The translations under genes were made by a program, and so were the position numbers. Below, one piece after another: positions 12,326 to 22,046 of a DNA stretch of 64,000 bases (the stretch's first letter is position 1; each line of letters opens with the position of its first letter). The notes below the pieces were generated by a model. It saw only the letters and a list, made by a program, of their open reading frames with translations, had not been told where the DNA came from and made no database searches. The stretch comes from Cyrtodaria siliqua (Eukaryota > Mollusca > Bivalvia > Adapedonta > Hiatellidae): assembly GCA_037043455.1 (NCBI GenBank), contig JAWPHD010005553.1:1-64000 (forward strand), in the 5' to 3' direction.

Positions 12326-12718
12326 AAACAGACATTTTTAGTGGTAAATAAAAACACCTTACTTTTCAAAATCGCTTGAGAAATAAAAAATTATGTGCGA
12401 AAGCTATTTTTGATGGGTCATTTTCAATGCAAAATTCCGCTGCATGAAAAATTTGATTTTTTTTTTTTTATAATTTTTATCCAAAAATGTTTTTAAATTG
12501 TTGGGTATTTGTAAATTAAGACACCCCGAAAATTTTATAGCAAAATATGAAGGATTACTGAAGTTATTTGAAATTTCTTAATTTTCTGCTGTCCCACCAA
12601 CAAGAAATTTACATAGCAAAAGTCCCATCAAAAAATCATTTTTGGCTGTAAAATATTTATTTCTCAACCGATTTTCAAAAGTAAAGTAGTTTTATTTACC
12701 ACTAAAAATGCCAGATCT
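12326..12718. mobile_element. Inverted-repeat element with ~65-bp arms
   Basis: The left arm from 12331 (GACATTTTTAGTGGTAAATA...) is the reverse complement of the right arm ending at about 12712 (...TATTTACCACTAAAAATGCC). The arms continue inward over AAATCG-TTGAGAAATAA. The ~260-bp loop has no coding capacity. It directly abuts the MITE-B fragment at 12721. Confidence 0.8.
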
Positions 12719-12720
12719 AC

Positions 12721-12823
12721 AAAATGTTTTTAAACGTGTTTTATTGTCGAAATATCCATAATAAAATCCTGCTAATGTAAGCTTTCCAATCGCTTAATGA
12801 AATTAAGGCGGGACCACGTGATG
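12721..12823 (+). mobile_element. MITE-B fragment (right half)
   Basis: This matches the right third of the MITE at 10371, including CTAATGTAAGCTTTCCAATC and the terminus GGCGGGACCACGTGATG. The left part is missing where the inverted-repeat element abuts. Confidence 0.8.
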
Positions 12824-13370
12824 AAGAGACTCGATCTCAGGTCCTTACTTGTATGTTTTCAAATATAAAGCAATGCTCGTATGTAATACAGTACATGTAT
12901 GTGCAATTGTCAATTATTTCATTCATTTCTAACTCTTTCTTCTATTTATTAAACATGCAAAAATTAATTAATTGTACATTCATATTAATAAATCGTACAT
13001 TCGTTTACTTGGTAATCGTGACTAAAACAAGTGCACTCGATTAACTAAATTCACTCGGTGACCTCAACAGTATCTTAAGAAACCTATTTCAGCTCTTTGA
13101 ATTATTTCATTAAATGGACTCTAAATATTATAGCAATTTTGATTCCTCTAATGTACCATATCTTAATAAAGATCGTGCAGTTCCCTGAATATAAAATTGG
13201 TATTTAATAAATGGTCAAAGCCTTCTTCAAAACAGCTTGTTCATCCCATAATTATTACGACTTGTTTGTTCCAAAACCAAAACTCTTTGAGCCACCCCAG
13301 AGAAAGGTAGGTTACATGACTATGCATTACTGTTACCATCAAATAGATTCCTTAATTACTCTGTGGATAG

Positions 13371-13768
13371 TAGTGATGGGCAATCGGTTGAATTTACAAT
13401 CGATCATCGGTTACAATCCGTTGGATGTAACCGATCAATCATCGGTTATAATCGGTTAGTCAATATGAAGTATAGCATGTGTATGTTAACTTAAGTTTGA
13501 GGCCTTAACTTAGAATAATTTCTGATTAAGTATGTATTCTTTTCTGTCTTGTTTCTCATTTTTGATATAAATGTGTTAATTTGTGTATATATAATTATGC
13601 TCATTTTACAAGTGTTGTCTCCAGGATAATCATGATAATTTCTATTTTGAACGTTAATTAAAGTGCATTTTTACATTTAACCGACGATGGACTTTCATAA
13701 TCGATCATCATAATTGGATGCCTAAGTAGCCGATGATCGGATACAATCGATAAATCGGTACATCACTA
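13371..13768. mobile_element. hAT-type MITE with perfect 8-bp target duplication
   Basis: The element starts TAGTGATGGGCAATCGG and ends CCGATAAATCGGTACATCACTA equivalents, so the ends are inverted (TAGTGATG / CATCACTA). It is flanked on both sides by GTGGATAG (13363-13370 and 13769-13776). An 8-bp duplication with a short TIR is the hAT hallmark. The ends are crowded with ATCGGTT and CGATCATCGG motifs, probably subterminal transposase-binding repeats. At 398 bp with no reading frame it is non-autonomous. Confidence 0.9.
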
Positions 13769-13794
13769 GTGGATAGATTGCAATACATGGGATT

Positions 13795-13950
13795 GCTCGG
13801 TTTTTTAAGTTCCTATCTAGCGGCAAGGCTAAGGGAAATGTCTTGCCAAAAGAAACACTGAATTAAGTAACCCAGTGGCAGCAGTGAGGGTTGAATCCGT
13901 AATCTTCGGATTCAGAGACCAACCGGATTTATAGTCTCGGCCAGCCAGAC
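13795..13950 (-). repeat. SINE-C fragment, minus orientation
   Basis: On the minus strand a tRNA-like T-arm (GGATTCAACCC) lies near 13890, followed by the family tail motif TTTGGCAAGACATTTCCCTT. It is diverged relative to the copy at 14.45 kb. Confidence 0.6.
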
Positions 13951-14451
13951 TGTATCATGCATATGTCTTACTCGCAGATATCGGTCTGGGCAGATTAGGC
14001 CAATTAAAGCGCACACTAGTGACTAGCACAATTTATTGCACGTTTTTTTCACGCACATGAAGTCGATGTTTGCGTGACATCACGTTGTAAATAAACGTAC
14101 AATGTCAATAGCTGATGCATCAGTTGAACTTTTTATCGTCACTTGCTGCTTCTCATAAGTTAAAAATAAGAAATTATTATTAAATTAACTTAAAACTATG
14201 TTTTTTGAAAGTCTTATTGAATCTCTAAAAATCTCGCCAAAATCACTCAAAACGTTGGTGCGATTTAGAACGTCCTATTTTCCCCAGGCCCTGGTTCTGG
14301 ATCCGTGTAGCATAGCGTAACGAAGAAATCAGAAGCGGGCCGGGTGACCGAGGCTACAGGATTTATAATTATGATTCCTGGATTACTTAGCCGTAGTGCC
14401 ATGCTCCTTAGTAGAATCGCGAGACAACTATATCCTTCTACCTAGTCGAGG

Positions 14452-14645
14452 GCTGGCGTGGCGCAGTCGGTAGCGCGGCGGATTTGTAACTGGAGGCCCC
14501 GGGTTCAATCCTCCGTGGTGCCACTGATTTCTGTCGGTGTGTTCTTGGGCAAGACACTTTCCTTTAGCCTCTTCCCCTCTCTCTGGGGCGGCTCTAAATA
14601 ACCTATACTGTGTTGATGAGCCGTTAAACAACATTCAATTGTCAA
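14452..14645 (+). repeat. SINE-C, tRNA-derived, best copy
   Basis: The head has box A TGGCGCAGTCGGTAGCGCGG (14458) and box B CCGGGTTCAATCC (14500), spaced as in a tRNA. The body follows with TTGGGCAAGACACTTTCCTT, CTGGGGCGGCTCTAAATAAC and a tail of AACAACATTCAATTG. Other pieces lie at 3.1, 3.56, 13.8, 22.1, 43.4 and 48.9 kb. The tRNA-like part is fused to SINE body and lacks a clean acceptor stem, so it is not called as a functional tRNA. Confidence 0.82.
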
Positions 14646-15318
14646 TTCTACCTAGTCATATAACCTATAGGTACAATTACAAAGATATATACCTTTATGA
14701 TTCCCAATATCACTGCCAAATGAGAAAATACCTTTGAAAATGAAGAGGATTAAAAGCTAACTTGCGAATTAAGACCAATTAGCGGAAACAGCTGTTATTT
14801 ATGAGCAACGCAATTAACACAACTACTTAAAGTTCCACAAGTAGTGCCAGATATATCCACACTGGGATCTCTGTATATGCTAACAACATGATGTTTATGC
14901 AGTATCTGCTGTCAAGTGACATGTTTATGATGTCAGGACATTTTGAAAACTTTCTAAATGGGACATCATGCTGGGACGCCACACTCCACCCATATGAAAC
15001 ATAGCAACTGGCATACAACTGCACATGGCAACTGCAATCTTTTTTCTTTTTTTTTAATCCAGCAAGAATGCATAAAATGCCTTTGGAAAAGGCTGAAAGG
15101 TAATTATAATCAAGAGAAATGCATAAAATTATTACTTCAATTTATTTTGTTAATATTAATATATATTAAGCTTTACCATTTCAGACTCCAAATCTGTTAA
15201 GGCTAATGGAGCCAATTTAATATAGCACAATTTGGCATTAATTGATTTTATATATATATATATGTTTCAGCAAAAAACATAAGGAATGTTTAATCAGAAA
15301 CATAAAGAAAGGATACAC

Positions 15319-15831
15319 CATTACATGGACCGAGTATTATCTTTCATACCCCCTCCAACCCCTGCTCCACCAAGCGAAAACGGGGTTGGCTAGGATATGA
15401 ATAGACTGGCTAAGTCCTTATGTTTGTTAATGTTTATACTATTTGAGATAACTCAAGCTATTATCAAATAAAATGGTTTGCATTAAGTCCCCTTTGAATT
15501 ATTGGCTTCAAACATAAGTGGTTCAGAGCTATTCAGAAATGTTTGGGATTTTAAGGTTTTATTTTCATTCAGTTTGCAAAATATTTAAAAAAAAATTATA
15601 ACCACTGGGATGATAGCCAGTATATAGGATATGAAATAAAACCTAACATTTCGGCTTAAAAAGTTCGCATATTGTAAAATGAACTTAATAGGAAATTTTA
15701 AACATGTTATCACATTTAGTTTTATTAAAAAAAAAAATTAAATGTGTTTTATTATCGAAATATCTGTTATAAAATCCTGCTAATATAAGCTTTCCCGTCG
15801 CTTAATGGAATTAAGGCGGGACCACGTAATG
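15319..15831 (+). mobile_element. MITE-B copy 2, interrupted by another insertion
   Basis: The left end CATTACATGGACCGAGTATT and right end GGCGGGACCACGTAATG match the 10.37-kb copy. The interior jumps at 15401 and resumes at 15626 because a second element was inserted (15402-15625). Subtracting the insert and one copy of the duplicated 10-bp flank leaves about 279 bp, close to the 269-bp copy. Confidence 0.85.
15402..15625. mobile_element. Small element nested in MITE-B
   Basis: This 224-bp insert is flanked by direct repeats AGGATATGAA (15392-15401 and 15626-15635). It begins TAGACTGGCTA and ends TAGCCAGTATAT, an inverted pair. The MITE-B consensus reads straight through the site, which fixes the boundaries. 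A 9-10 bp duplication with short TIRs is compatible with a hAT- or Mutator-like MITE; the class is undecided. Confidence 0.75.
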
Positions 15832-16680
15832 CTTACTATCAGAAATGTGTACTCTTATTTTTTTGACACAAAAAATCAAAGGAATTTCAACTATAATGCT
15901 GTTAATGATTCCTGAACATTATTTACTTTTTATATTACATGAAACTATATATATATTTTTTTTTAACTTGTCCTTTGTCTCAAATATGATTTTGTACAAT
16001 GGCGTTTTTGATAAAAAAATAGTTCAATTCATGCTCAGAATTAGATTAAACTGTAATATTTCATCCAAAATTCAATTCTTCAAATGAAACCCATGATTCT
16101 TTTAATATTCCAGACAAGCAGGAAATCTAACATTCAACTTTCCATTCAATAATTGGTTATTTGATTTCTGATGAACGAATTTATATAACTTGTGTCACAT
16201 GGGTTATTGGATAAAACTCATACGTTTTCATGAAGTGGTTTATTTCGAACAATTATCTTGCAAAACATTGTTCCAAATACTCCAATCATAAGATTGCAAG
16301 TTTTATAAATTGTGAATTTTGAAAAGAGTTACGCTGAGGCGAGACCCATTAAGTGAGCTTTTAGGAAATGACATGTCATGTTTATTTCCGCCGTTCTAGC
16401 GACTGCCATGTGACATGAATATGGAGACAACAAACTAGTGCACTCCTTCGATTGATTTATTAAAAAAATATTCCATGATTATAGCTCTTTCAAACATGCA
16501 AGAATTCAAAAATGTAAACTGAGTCGGAAATCAGAATGCGTTTTGTTGTGTAAAATTTCGCCCAGTCATCATAAAACCTAAAATGGTGTCATGCAATATT
16601 ATATGTATTCAAAAAGTATGGTATAATAAAAACACATACATTTAATGTTTCTTTATTTGTTGAAGAGATCTATGTTTTAG
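15832..16680. other. No gene seen
   Basis: AT-rich sequence with no recognised exon. An 80-codon open frame at 15845 is composed of hydrophobic AT-driven codons with no recognisable domain. Confidence 0.45.
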
Positions 16681-16685
16681 TAACA

Positions 16686-16689
<4 letters not shown>

Positions 16690-16733
<44 letters not shown>
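16690..16733. repeat. (TA)n microsatellite, ~22 units
   Basis: Uninterrupted alternation of T and A. Confidence 0.95.
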
Positions 16734-16735
<2 letters not shown>

Positions 16736-16902
16736 CAAATGTATTTTCATTCCCTACCTAAAAAATTAAAGCAAATCTCATGTTTTCACGAAAATGAATT
16801 GGGTGAATACGGGGAATCTGTATTATGTGCTATATTTCATTGTTGCATTGTACTCTGTTGTATTTTCCCATAATTTAGTTCACTCATGGCATATTACCAG
16901 GG

Positions 16903-17445
16903 TAATCCCACTCCCAGTACCGCTCTCCTATGAATAGTCTCAGAGTTACTAAATGTAATCCCACTCCCAGTATCGCTCTCCTCTGAACAGTCTCCGAGTT
17001 ACTAAATGTAATCCCACTGCCAGTATCGCTCTCCTCTGAACAGTCTCCGAGTTACTAAATGTAATCCCACTCCCAGTATCGCTCTCCTCTGAATAGTCTC
17101 TGAGTTACTAAATGTAATCCCACTCCCAGTATCGCTCTCCTCTGAATAGTCTCCGAGTTACTAAATGTAATCCCACTGTCAGTATCGCTCTCCTCTGAAC
17201 AGTCTCCGAGTTACTAAATGTAATCCCACTCCCAGTATCGCTCTCCTCTGAACAGTCTCCGAGTTACTAAATGTAATCCCACTCCCAGTATCGCTCTCCT
17301 CTGAATAGTCTCCGAGTTACTAAATGTAATCCCACTGTCAGTATCGCTCTCCTCTGAATAGTCTCCGAGTTACTAAATGTAATCCCACTCCCAGTATCGC
17401 TCTCCTCTGAATAGTCTCCGAGTTACTAAATGTAATCCCACTCCT
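16903..17445. repeat. 53-bp tandem repeat, ten full copies
   Basis: The unit TAATCCCACTCCCAGTATCG, continuing through GCTCTCCTCTGAATAGTCTC and GAGTTACTAAATG, begins at 16903 and recurs every 53 bp to 17433 without length change. The first copy is the most diverged (TACCGCTCTCCTATG). Internal CCACTCCCAG/CCACTGTCAG and GAATAG/GAACAG variants alternate in blocks, pointing to multi-unit duplications. Confidence 0.97.
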
Positions 17446-17810
17446 TGTGTGCTCCTACTCCCAGTATAGTACGTCACTCTGTATATTCTGACTCCCAGTA
17501 TAATCTGACTGGGTTCAATGGAATGTCGTTGGTTCTACCCAGGTGCCTGCCGGTCCACAAAAATTGCTCAGAGTGGCATCTGGGGTCTTCCTCCACCAAT
17601 GGAAGCTGGGAAGTATTACAGTGCCATATGATCTTAGCTGTTGGCTGACTATAAAATCCAATTCAATTCAATTCAGTATACCCCACTCCATGTATAATCC
17701 CAGTATACCCAACTCCTGCGACTATAAAATCCAATTCAATTCAATTCAGTGTACCCCACTCCCAGTATAATCCCACTATACCCAACTCCCAATATAATCT
17801 GACTCCCTAT
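17446..17810 (+). repeat. Dispersed SINE-like tail plus AATTC repeats
   Basis: Bases 17510-17640 carry GGTTCTACCCAGGTGCCTGC, GGCATCTGGGGTCTTCCTCC and GCTGGGAAGTATTACAGTGC, blocks typical of a widespread molluscan dispersed repeat. It ends in (CAATT)n. A ~90-bp duplication follows: CTATAAAATCCAATTCAATT occurs at about 17650 and 17720. Leftover CCCACTCCCAGTATAAT pieces of the 53-bp satellite punctuate the segment. Confidence 0.6.
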
Positions 17811-18990
17811 AAGCACAAATCAATAACTGAAAATAATGGAACTTTGGCGTGCAAGTCTTAGGATAATTCTTGATTGCTTTATTTTAAAATTACATATTAG
17901 ACGATTTTAGAGATCAGTAAAGTATCTTTCTATCAATAAATGATTCTTAAACCAGAAATCATTCTGAAAACACATTCTATCAAACCCGATAATTAGCTTA
18001 AAACATGTTATTATCCAAGACGCAAATAGCGAGGTATTATGTTTCAACTATGATAGACAGTTGCATTGGTGAAAATGCAAAAACAATGGCCTGTCTGATT
18101 CTTGCGGTCTCATGATAAAAGAGTGAAAGAAAGGAGAGGGCCTACAACATTTCTAACTTTGACAATCGACGCCCCTGTAGACCTGCTTCAACATGGAAAT
18201 GATTGTATCGACTGACGTCTTGCCAATACTTGTCGTGTAATTTATAAACTAATATAATAAGCAAATCAAGCACTTAAAATTTAAATGCATTTGGAATGGA
18301 CAAAAAAAAACATGAACAAATTTGTCTAATTTTTAGCGTGTGCTTGAGAGCGTGTGAACCATGCAGTATTCAAATCTCTTCTGAATAAAACAAGAGGCCC
18401 AAGAGAACCTGTAGACGCTCTTTTTGTTAAAACAGCTCTCTGAGAAGTAACAGTTGGGAGGAAGTAATGTATGCAGATAAGCTGAGTTTTTGAGTGTTTT
18501 ACTCATACGTTTTTTACAATAAACTCTCAGTATTTTTTAAATTATGAGTATCTGTACCCATCAACTTACTACAAATACTAAAAACCTTTAAAAATCATGG
18601 GCATTATATTTGTATGTATTGTTCTGTGGAACAGTTTATTCCATATAATTTACATGATGAAAATAGTTCTAAGAATGGGTCGTATATTAAGAACAAAAGT
18701 CATACAGTGTATCGTTCGTTCGTTACTGAACATGATTTAATCAGAATGGTTGTCTCTTTTAAAATGTATTAAATGGATTCACATCCATTTTGGAAGCATG
18801 AACAATTAAAAAAAAAATGTTTTAATCTGAATGTGTTCCTTGTTACTCATTCATTTGGAATCTGATGAGTAAATACTCATTGCAGTCAAAAATTATCTAC
18901 AGCTCTGGCATTCTATCAAGAAGATGCGAATAAGCCTCCAGGCATCCTTGTTATCACCTACAAAGCAGTACAGTGAAACTTGTATTAGCA
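17811..18990. other. No gene seen
   Basis: AT-rich sequence. Around 18391 the phrase AACAAGAGGCCCAAGAG resembles the terminus of the dispersed family represented at 40.8 and 55.6-57.7 kb; the rest is unassigned. Confidence 0.45.
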
Positions 18991-19015
18991 GACCACTGAA
19001 TGGAAAAGCCAAAAT

Positions 19016-19253
19016 GGTCTCTTAACACAGATGATCTCCTAATACATGTGGTCTCTTAACACAGATGATCTCCTAATACATGTGGTCTCTTAACACAGAT
19101 GAGCTCCTAATACATGTGGTCTCTTAACACAGATGAGCTCCTAATACATGTGGTCTCTTAACACAGATGAGCTCCTAATACATGTGGTCTCTTAACACAG
19201 ATGAGCTCCTAATACATGTGGTCTCTTAACACAGATGAGCTCCTAATGCATGT
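19016..19253. repeat. 34-bp tandem repeat, seven copies
   Basis: GGTCTCTTAACACAGATGAG followed by CTCCTAATACATGT recurs exactly every 34 bp from 19016. The first two copies have GATCTCC and the later five GAGCTCC, so the array grew by copying a variant. Degenerate relatives (GGTCTCTTGAAGCAGGTGG) continue to about 19335. Confidence 0.96.
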
Positions 19254-19499
19254 GCATTTTATTTAACAAACATGCAGTTGGGAATTTAAATCATGGTCTC
19301 TTGAAGCAGGTGGTCCCTTAATAGAGATGGTCTCCTTCCTCTTTAACCAAGAAATTCCCCCAAATTATGATGGACTGCCAATTTGTGAACTGGACATGAA
19401 AATGACACAATCTCGATTTTGGTGTGCTGTTATTAAACACACCCTCTATACATACATCAAGTACTCAAGCAGTTATGCAGTTACAATGAGCCACGCATA

Positions 19500-19800
19500 C
19501 AAAATGCATGACTTTGACCTGTGACCTTGAACATGCGACCCCATATTTGGTGTGCAACACACTGTCTATAAGGTGATTTAATGCAAACATTCAGTTTCTT
19601 CGAACTACTTCGAGCACTTTCGGAGTTATGGGAACATTGAGCTGACCTTGACTCATGACCTTAACTTGTGACACAGACTTGTGACCTTGACTCGTGACTT
19701 TGACTCATGACACTGACTCATGACCTTGACACTGACTCTTGACACCGACTTGTGACCTTGACTTGTGACCTTGACTCATGACCTTAGACTGAAGACCTTG
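19500..19800. repeat. Short TGACCTTGACTYRTGACC repeats
   Basis: The motif TGACCTTGACTCATGACCTT and its 6-12 bp permutations recur at least ten times between 19510 and 19800, with irregular spacing. It is a degenerate microsatellite. Confidence 0.8.
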
Positions 19801-20194
19801 AACACTTCAAATTTGTGTGAAGACACATCTATTGATGTATCATAGACACAATCATAATGCAGTACAATTATCTGTAGTAATTTAGAAAATATGGACCGGA
19901 CACGGACATTTGACTTAATCATGGGCAATATCACATGCTACATTTTGATCAATGTCCAACTTTTAATTGAAACAAACCTGCAAATTAATTTTGGTGAAAT
20001 CAGATGCTGTTTACTAAAGTTATCATGATATATGGCCTTAATTGTGCTAAAAATTATGTAAAACACCTTCAAACAAACAAAGTAAAGTTATTGCTTCAAC
20101 AAGCTGAAATTATCTAATTCTGGCACATTCAAGTTCAATAACTCTGTAATGCATGCATGCATGCATGAATTCTATTTTCCTAAAGTTTTTACAT

Positions 20195-20280
20195 TCACAA
20201 GACCTCTGCTGCCGAACACCGGTCAACGCACCATCTCATAAGCTTATCTGGCCTTTGACCAGTAGAGCTAAAAAACATGA
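20195..20280 (+). repeat. Terminal piece of AGTAGAGC dispersed repeat
   Basis: ATAAGCTTATCTGGCCTTTG followed by ACCAGTAGAGCTAAAAA matches the end of the dispersed unit at 41.15 kb (CATAAGCTCTGCTGGCC, AGTAGAGCTAAAAA). Confidence 0.6.
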
Positions 20281-20969
20281 TTTGTCTTTTTCACAGTTTA
20301 GGAACTTTGCTTTTTTTCTATCTTGCCTTTGTGTTAACAATTGAAGCAATTATGTTAAATTTAAGTTAAAAGATGTAAACTATTATTGACATGACATTTG
20401 TTTGACGTTAACACTATCGTAATTAACTTTACTTTCTCAATAGTACACTTTTCAATCCACCATTGAGTGAGTGAGTGACAAAACAGAAAAGAAAATGTGA
20501 TAAGTTTTCCTTGGGTTTATACAGATGTTTCTGGGTAGTGTTCAAGCAGATAAATATAGTTAAATTGTAACGAGTGAAATTGTAACGAGTGAAATTTTCT
20601 GTCAATATTTTGTCAGAAAACACCTTAATTCCTTACAGGGAAGGACAAGGAATGATCGAGTTTACATAAGCCATGGACAAGTGAATGACAGTAGAAATGT
20701 AGCTACTGTAAAATATATTTGTTCCCGAGACCAACGTTATTAATAATTAAATACAAGACTTGTTTGTTTGGTGTTTAAACGTCAGTTTTCAGCACAAATA
20801 CAAGAATAAGGGAATAAAAGTACTAGAATATGAAGAGGGTTAAAAGCTAGAATAATACTTTCACAATTGACTGGATTTAAATTTATCAGAGCACAAAACT
20901 TAGATTCACACTCAATTAAATGTTCTAAATTTCTCAAAATACCATTGAATAGCTTGTAATTGTGTTGGA

Positions 20970-21366
20970 ACGTATGTATACTGAACCAAACAGCTAACGC
21001 ACCAGTAGACAATACCTTTAATGTATGAACTTATTATATGCTGACTGGTATCATTGGAGACAGGTGATTTGAATGATTTTTTTTAAATTTACAGTTGTTA
21101 ATGATAAGATATTTGTGTCATTCAGAATGAAATTTGTTTTGCTTTATTGATTGCTATTATTGAGATATTAAAGGTATTATCTACTTGTGCGTTAGATTGA
21201 GATATTAAAGGTATTATCGACTTGTGCATTAGATTGAGATATTAAAGGTATTGTCTACTGGTGCGTTAGATTGAGATATTAAAGGTATTGTCTACTGGTG
21301 CGTTAGATTGAAATATTAAAGGTATTGTCTACTGGTGCGTTAGCTGTTTGGTTCAGTATATATGTA
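20970..21366. mobile_element. TIR element whose inner terminal repeat became a satellite
   Basis: The left arm, about 20970-21022 (ACTGAACCAAACAGCTAACG then CACCAGTAGACAATACCTTT), is the reverse complement of the right arm ending near 21357. The part of the right arm containing GGTATTGTCTACTGGTGCG is repeated about five times at 37-bp spacing from 21158 to 21342. The satellite is therefore made of terminal-repeat sequence. There is no coding capacity. Confidence 0.85.
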
Positions 21367-21639
21367 TTGGTAATCTAAACTAAGTTTACTTGCTCTTCAT
21401 GAACCATAAGTATTCCATTCTCTAAATGATATTAGAGTTGAGAAGATTTTTTGTCAAAAATGCTTTGATTAGAATTTTCCCCTGGGCTCTTGATTCCAAC
21501 CAATAAAAATCGAGCTGAAATGGACACTGGCAATCTAGATTTTATTTTTTAATATGCAGTGTCCCATTAGTTTTGTTTTTGTATATTACTTTATGTTGAT
21601 TATATTGCTCCAATAATATACTTAAACCTATGGTAGATC

Positions 21640-21778
21640 AAGCTTGAAAAATCCAGATGTTATTACCGTTTACTTGGCATGCATATTTAAAGTCTACATG
21701 ATACTGAATTAATAAATCGAAGTGTAATTTTGATACTTGATAAATACTTCAAGATTGCCACGTGTCCCTTTAAATCAC
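21640..21778. mobile_element. End of a TTAA-type element beside exon 8
   Basis: ATGATACTGAATTAATAAAT at 21699 through CAAGATTGCCACGTGTCCC and TTTAAA at about 21778 matches the right end of the element at 57860-57938. A matching left end was not identified. Its terminus lies only about 15 bp from the 5' splice site of STPG2 exon 8. Confidence 0.75.
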
Positions 21779-21792
21779 GGTACATTTCCTAC

Positions 21793-22046
21793 CTTAGCTC
21801 CAGGGGCATCATCTTTAAGTCTTGCCGTCACAGAAGCAAAGGTAGACGACAGATGGTGGTAGCGGGATTTGAACGGTTTCTCTTTTACTTGATAGTGGTT
21901 GGGACCTGGCAGGTCTGGTTCCTCTTTCTTTGTAATCTGATTAATACGGACGGACGTGGTACCAAACACACCGCGTCGGGTACTCTCTATGTAAGCCTTC
22001 CTCATACTGTCTGAGCCCATCCCTGTGATGTTATAGGCTCCAGGAC
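21793..22046 (-). CDS. STPG2: STPG2 coding exon 8
   Basis: 254 nt. The acceptor is TTTCACAG and the donor AAG|GTAGGAAAT. The exon enters with two bases completing Gly354 and encodes residues 355-438. It supplies the rest of IPGPGAYNITG and a second unit, LPGPNHYQVKEKPFKSRYHH, followed by the Ser/Thr-rich STFASVTARL. It exits in phase 0 after DDAPGAK, which looks like the lead-in to another PG unit in the next, unseen exon. The reverse strand is also open here; that antisense frame is a shadow. Confidence 0.93.

Noticed and set aside
14270..14310. PEPGPGEN reading on the minus strand as a missing STPG2 exon
   Set aside because: It stops three codons later, has no acceptor with suitable phase, and lies just outside a SINE; chance match to a short motif.
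14452..14530. Functional tRNA gene
   Set aside because: Boxes A and B are good, but the sequence continues into a SINE body shared with at least five other fragments and lacks a clean acceptor stem.
16903..17445. CRISPR-like array from regularly spaced repeats
   Set aside because: The whole 53-bp unit repeats without unique spacers; the same holds for the 34-, 37-, 42- and 55-bp arrays. The sequence is eukaryotic.
21730..22014. 94-codon plus-strand frame opposite STPG2 exon 8
   Set aside because: A shadow of the coding exon; the minus strand carries the conserved PG-repeat reading with splice sites.
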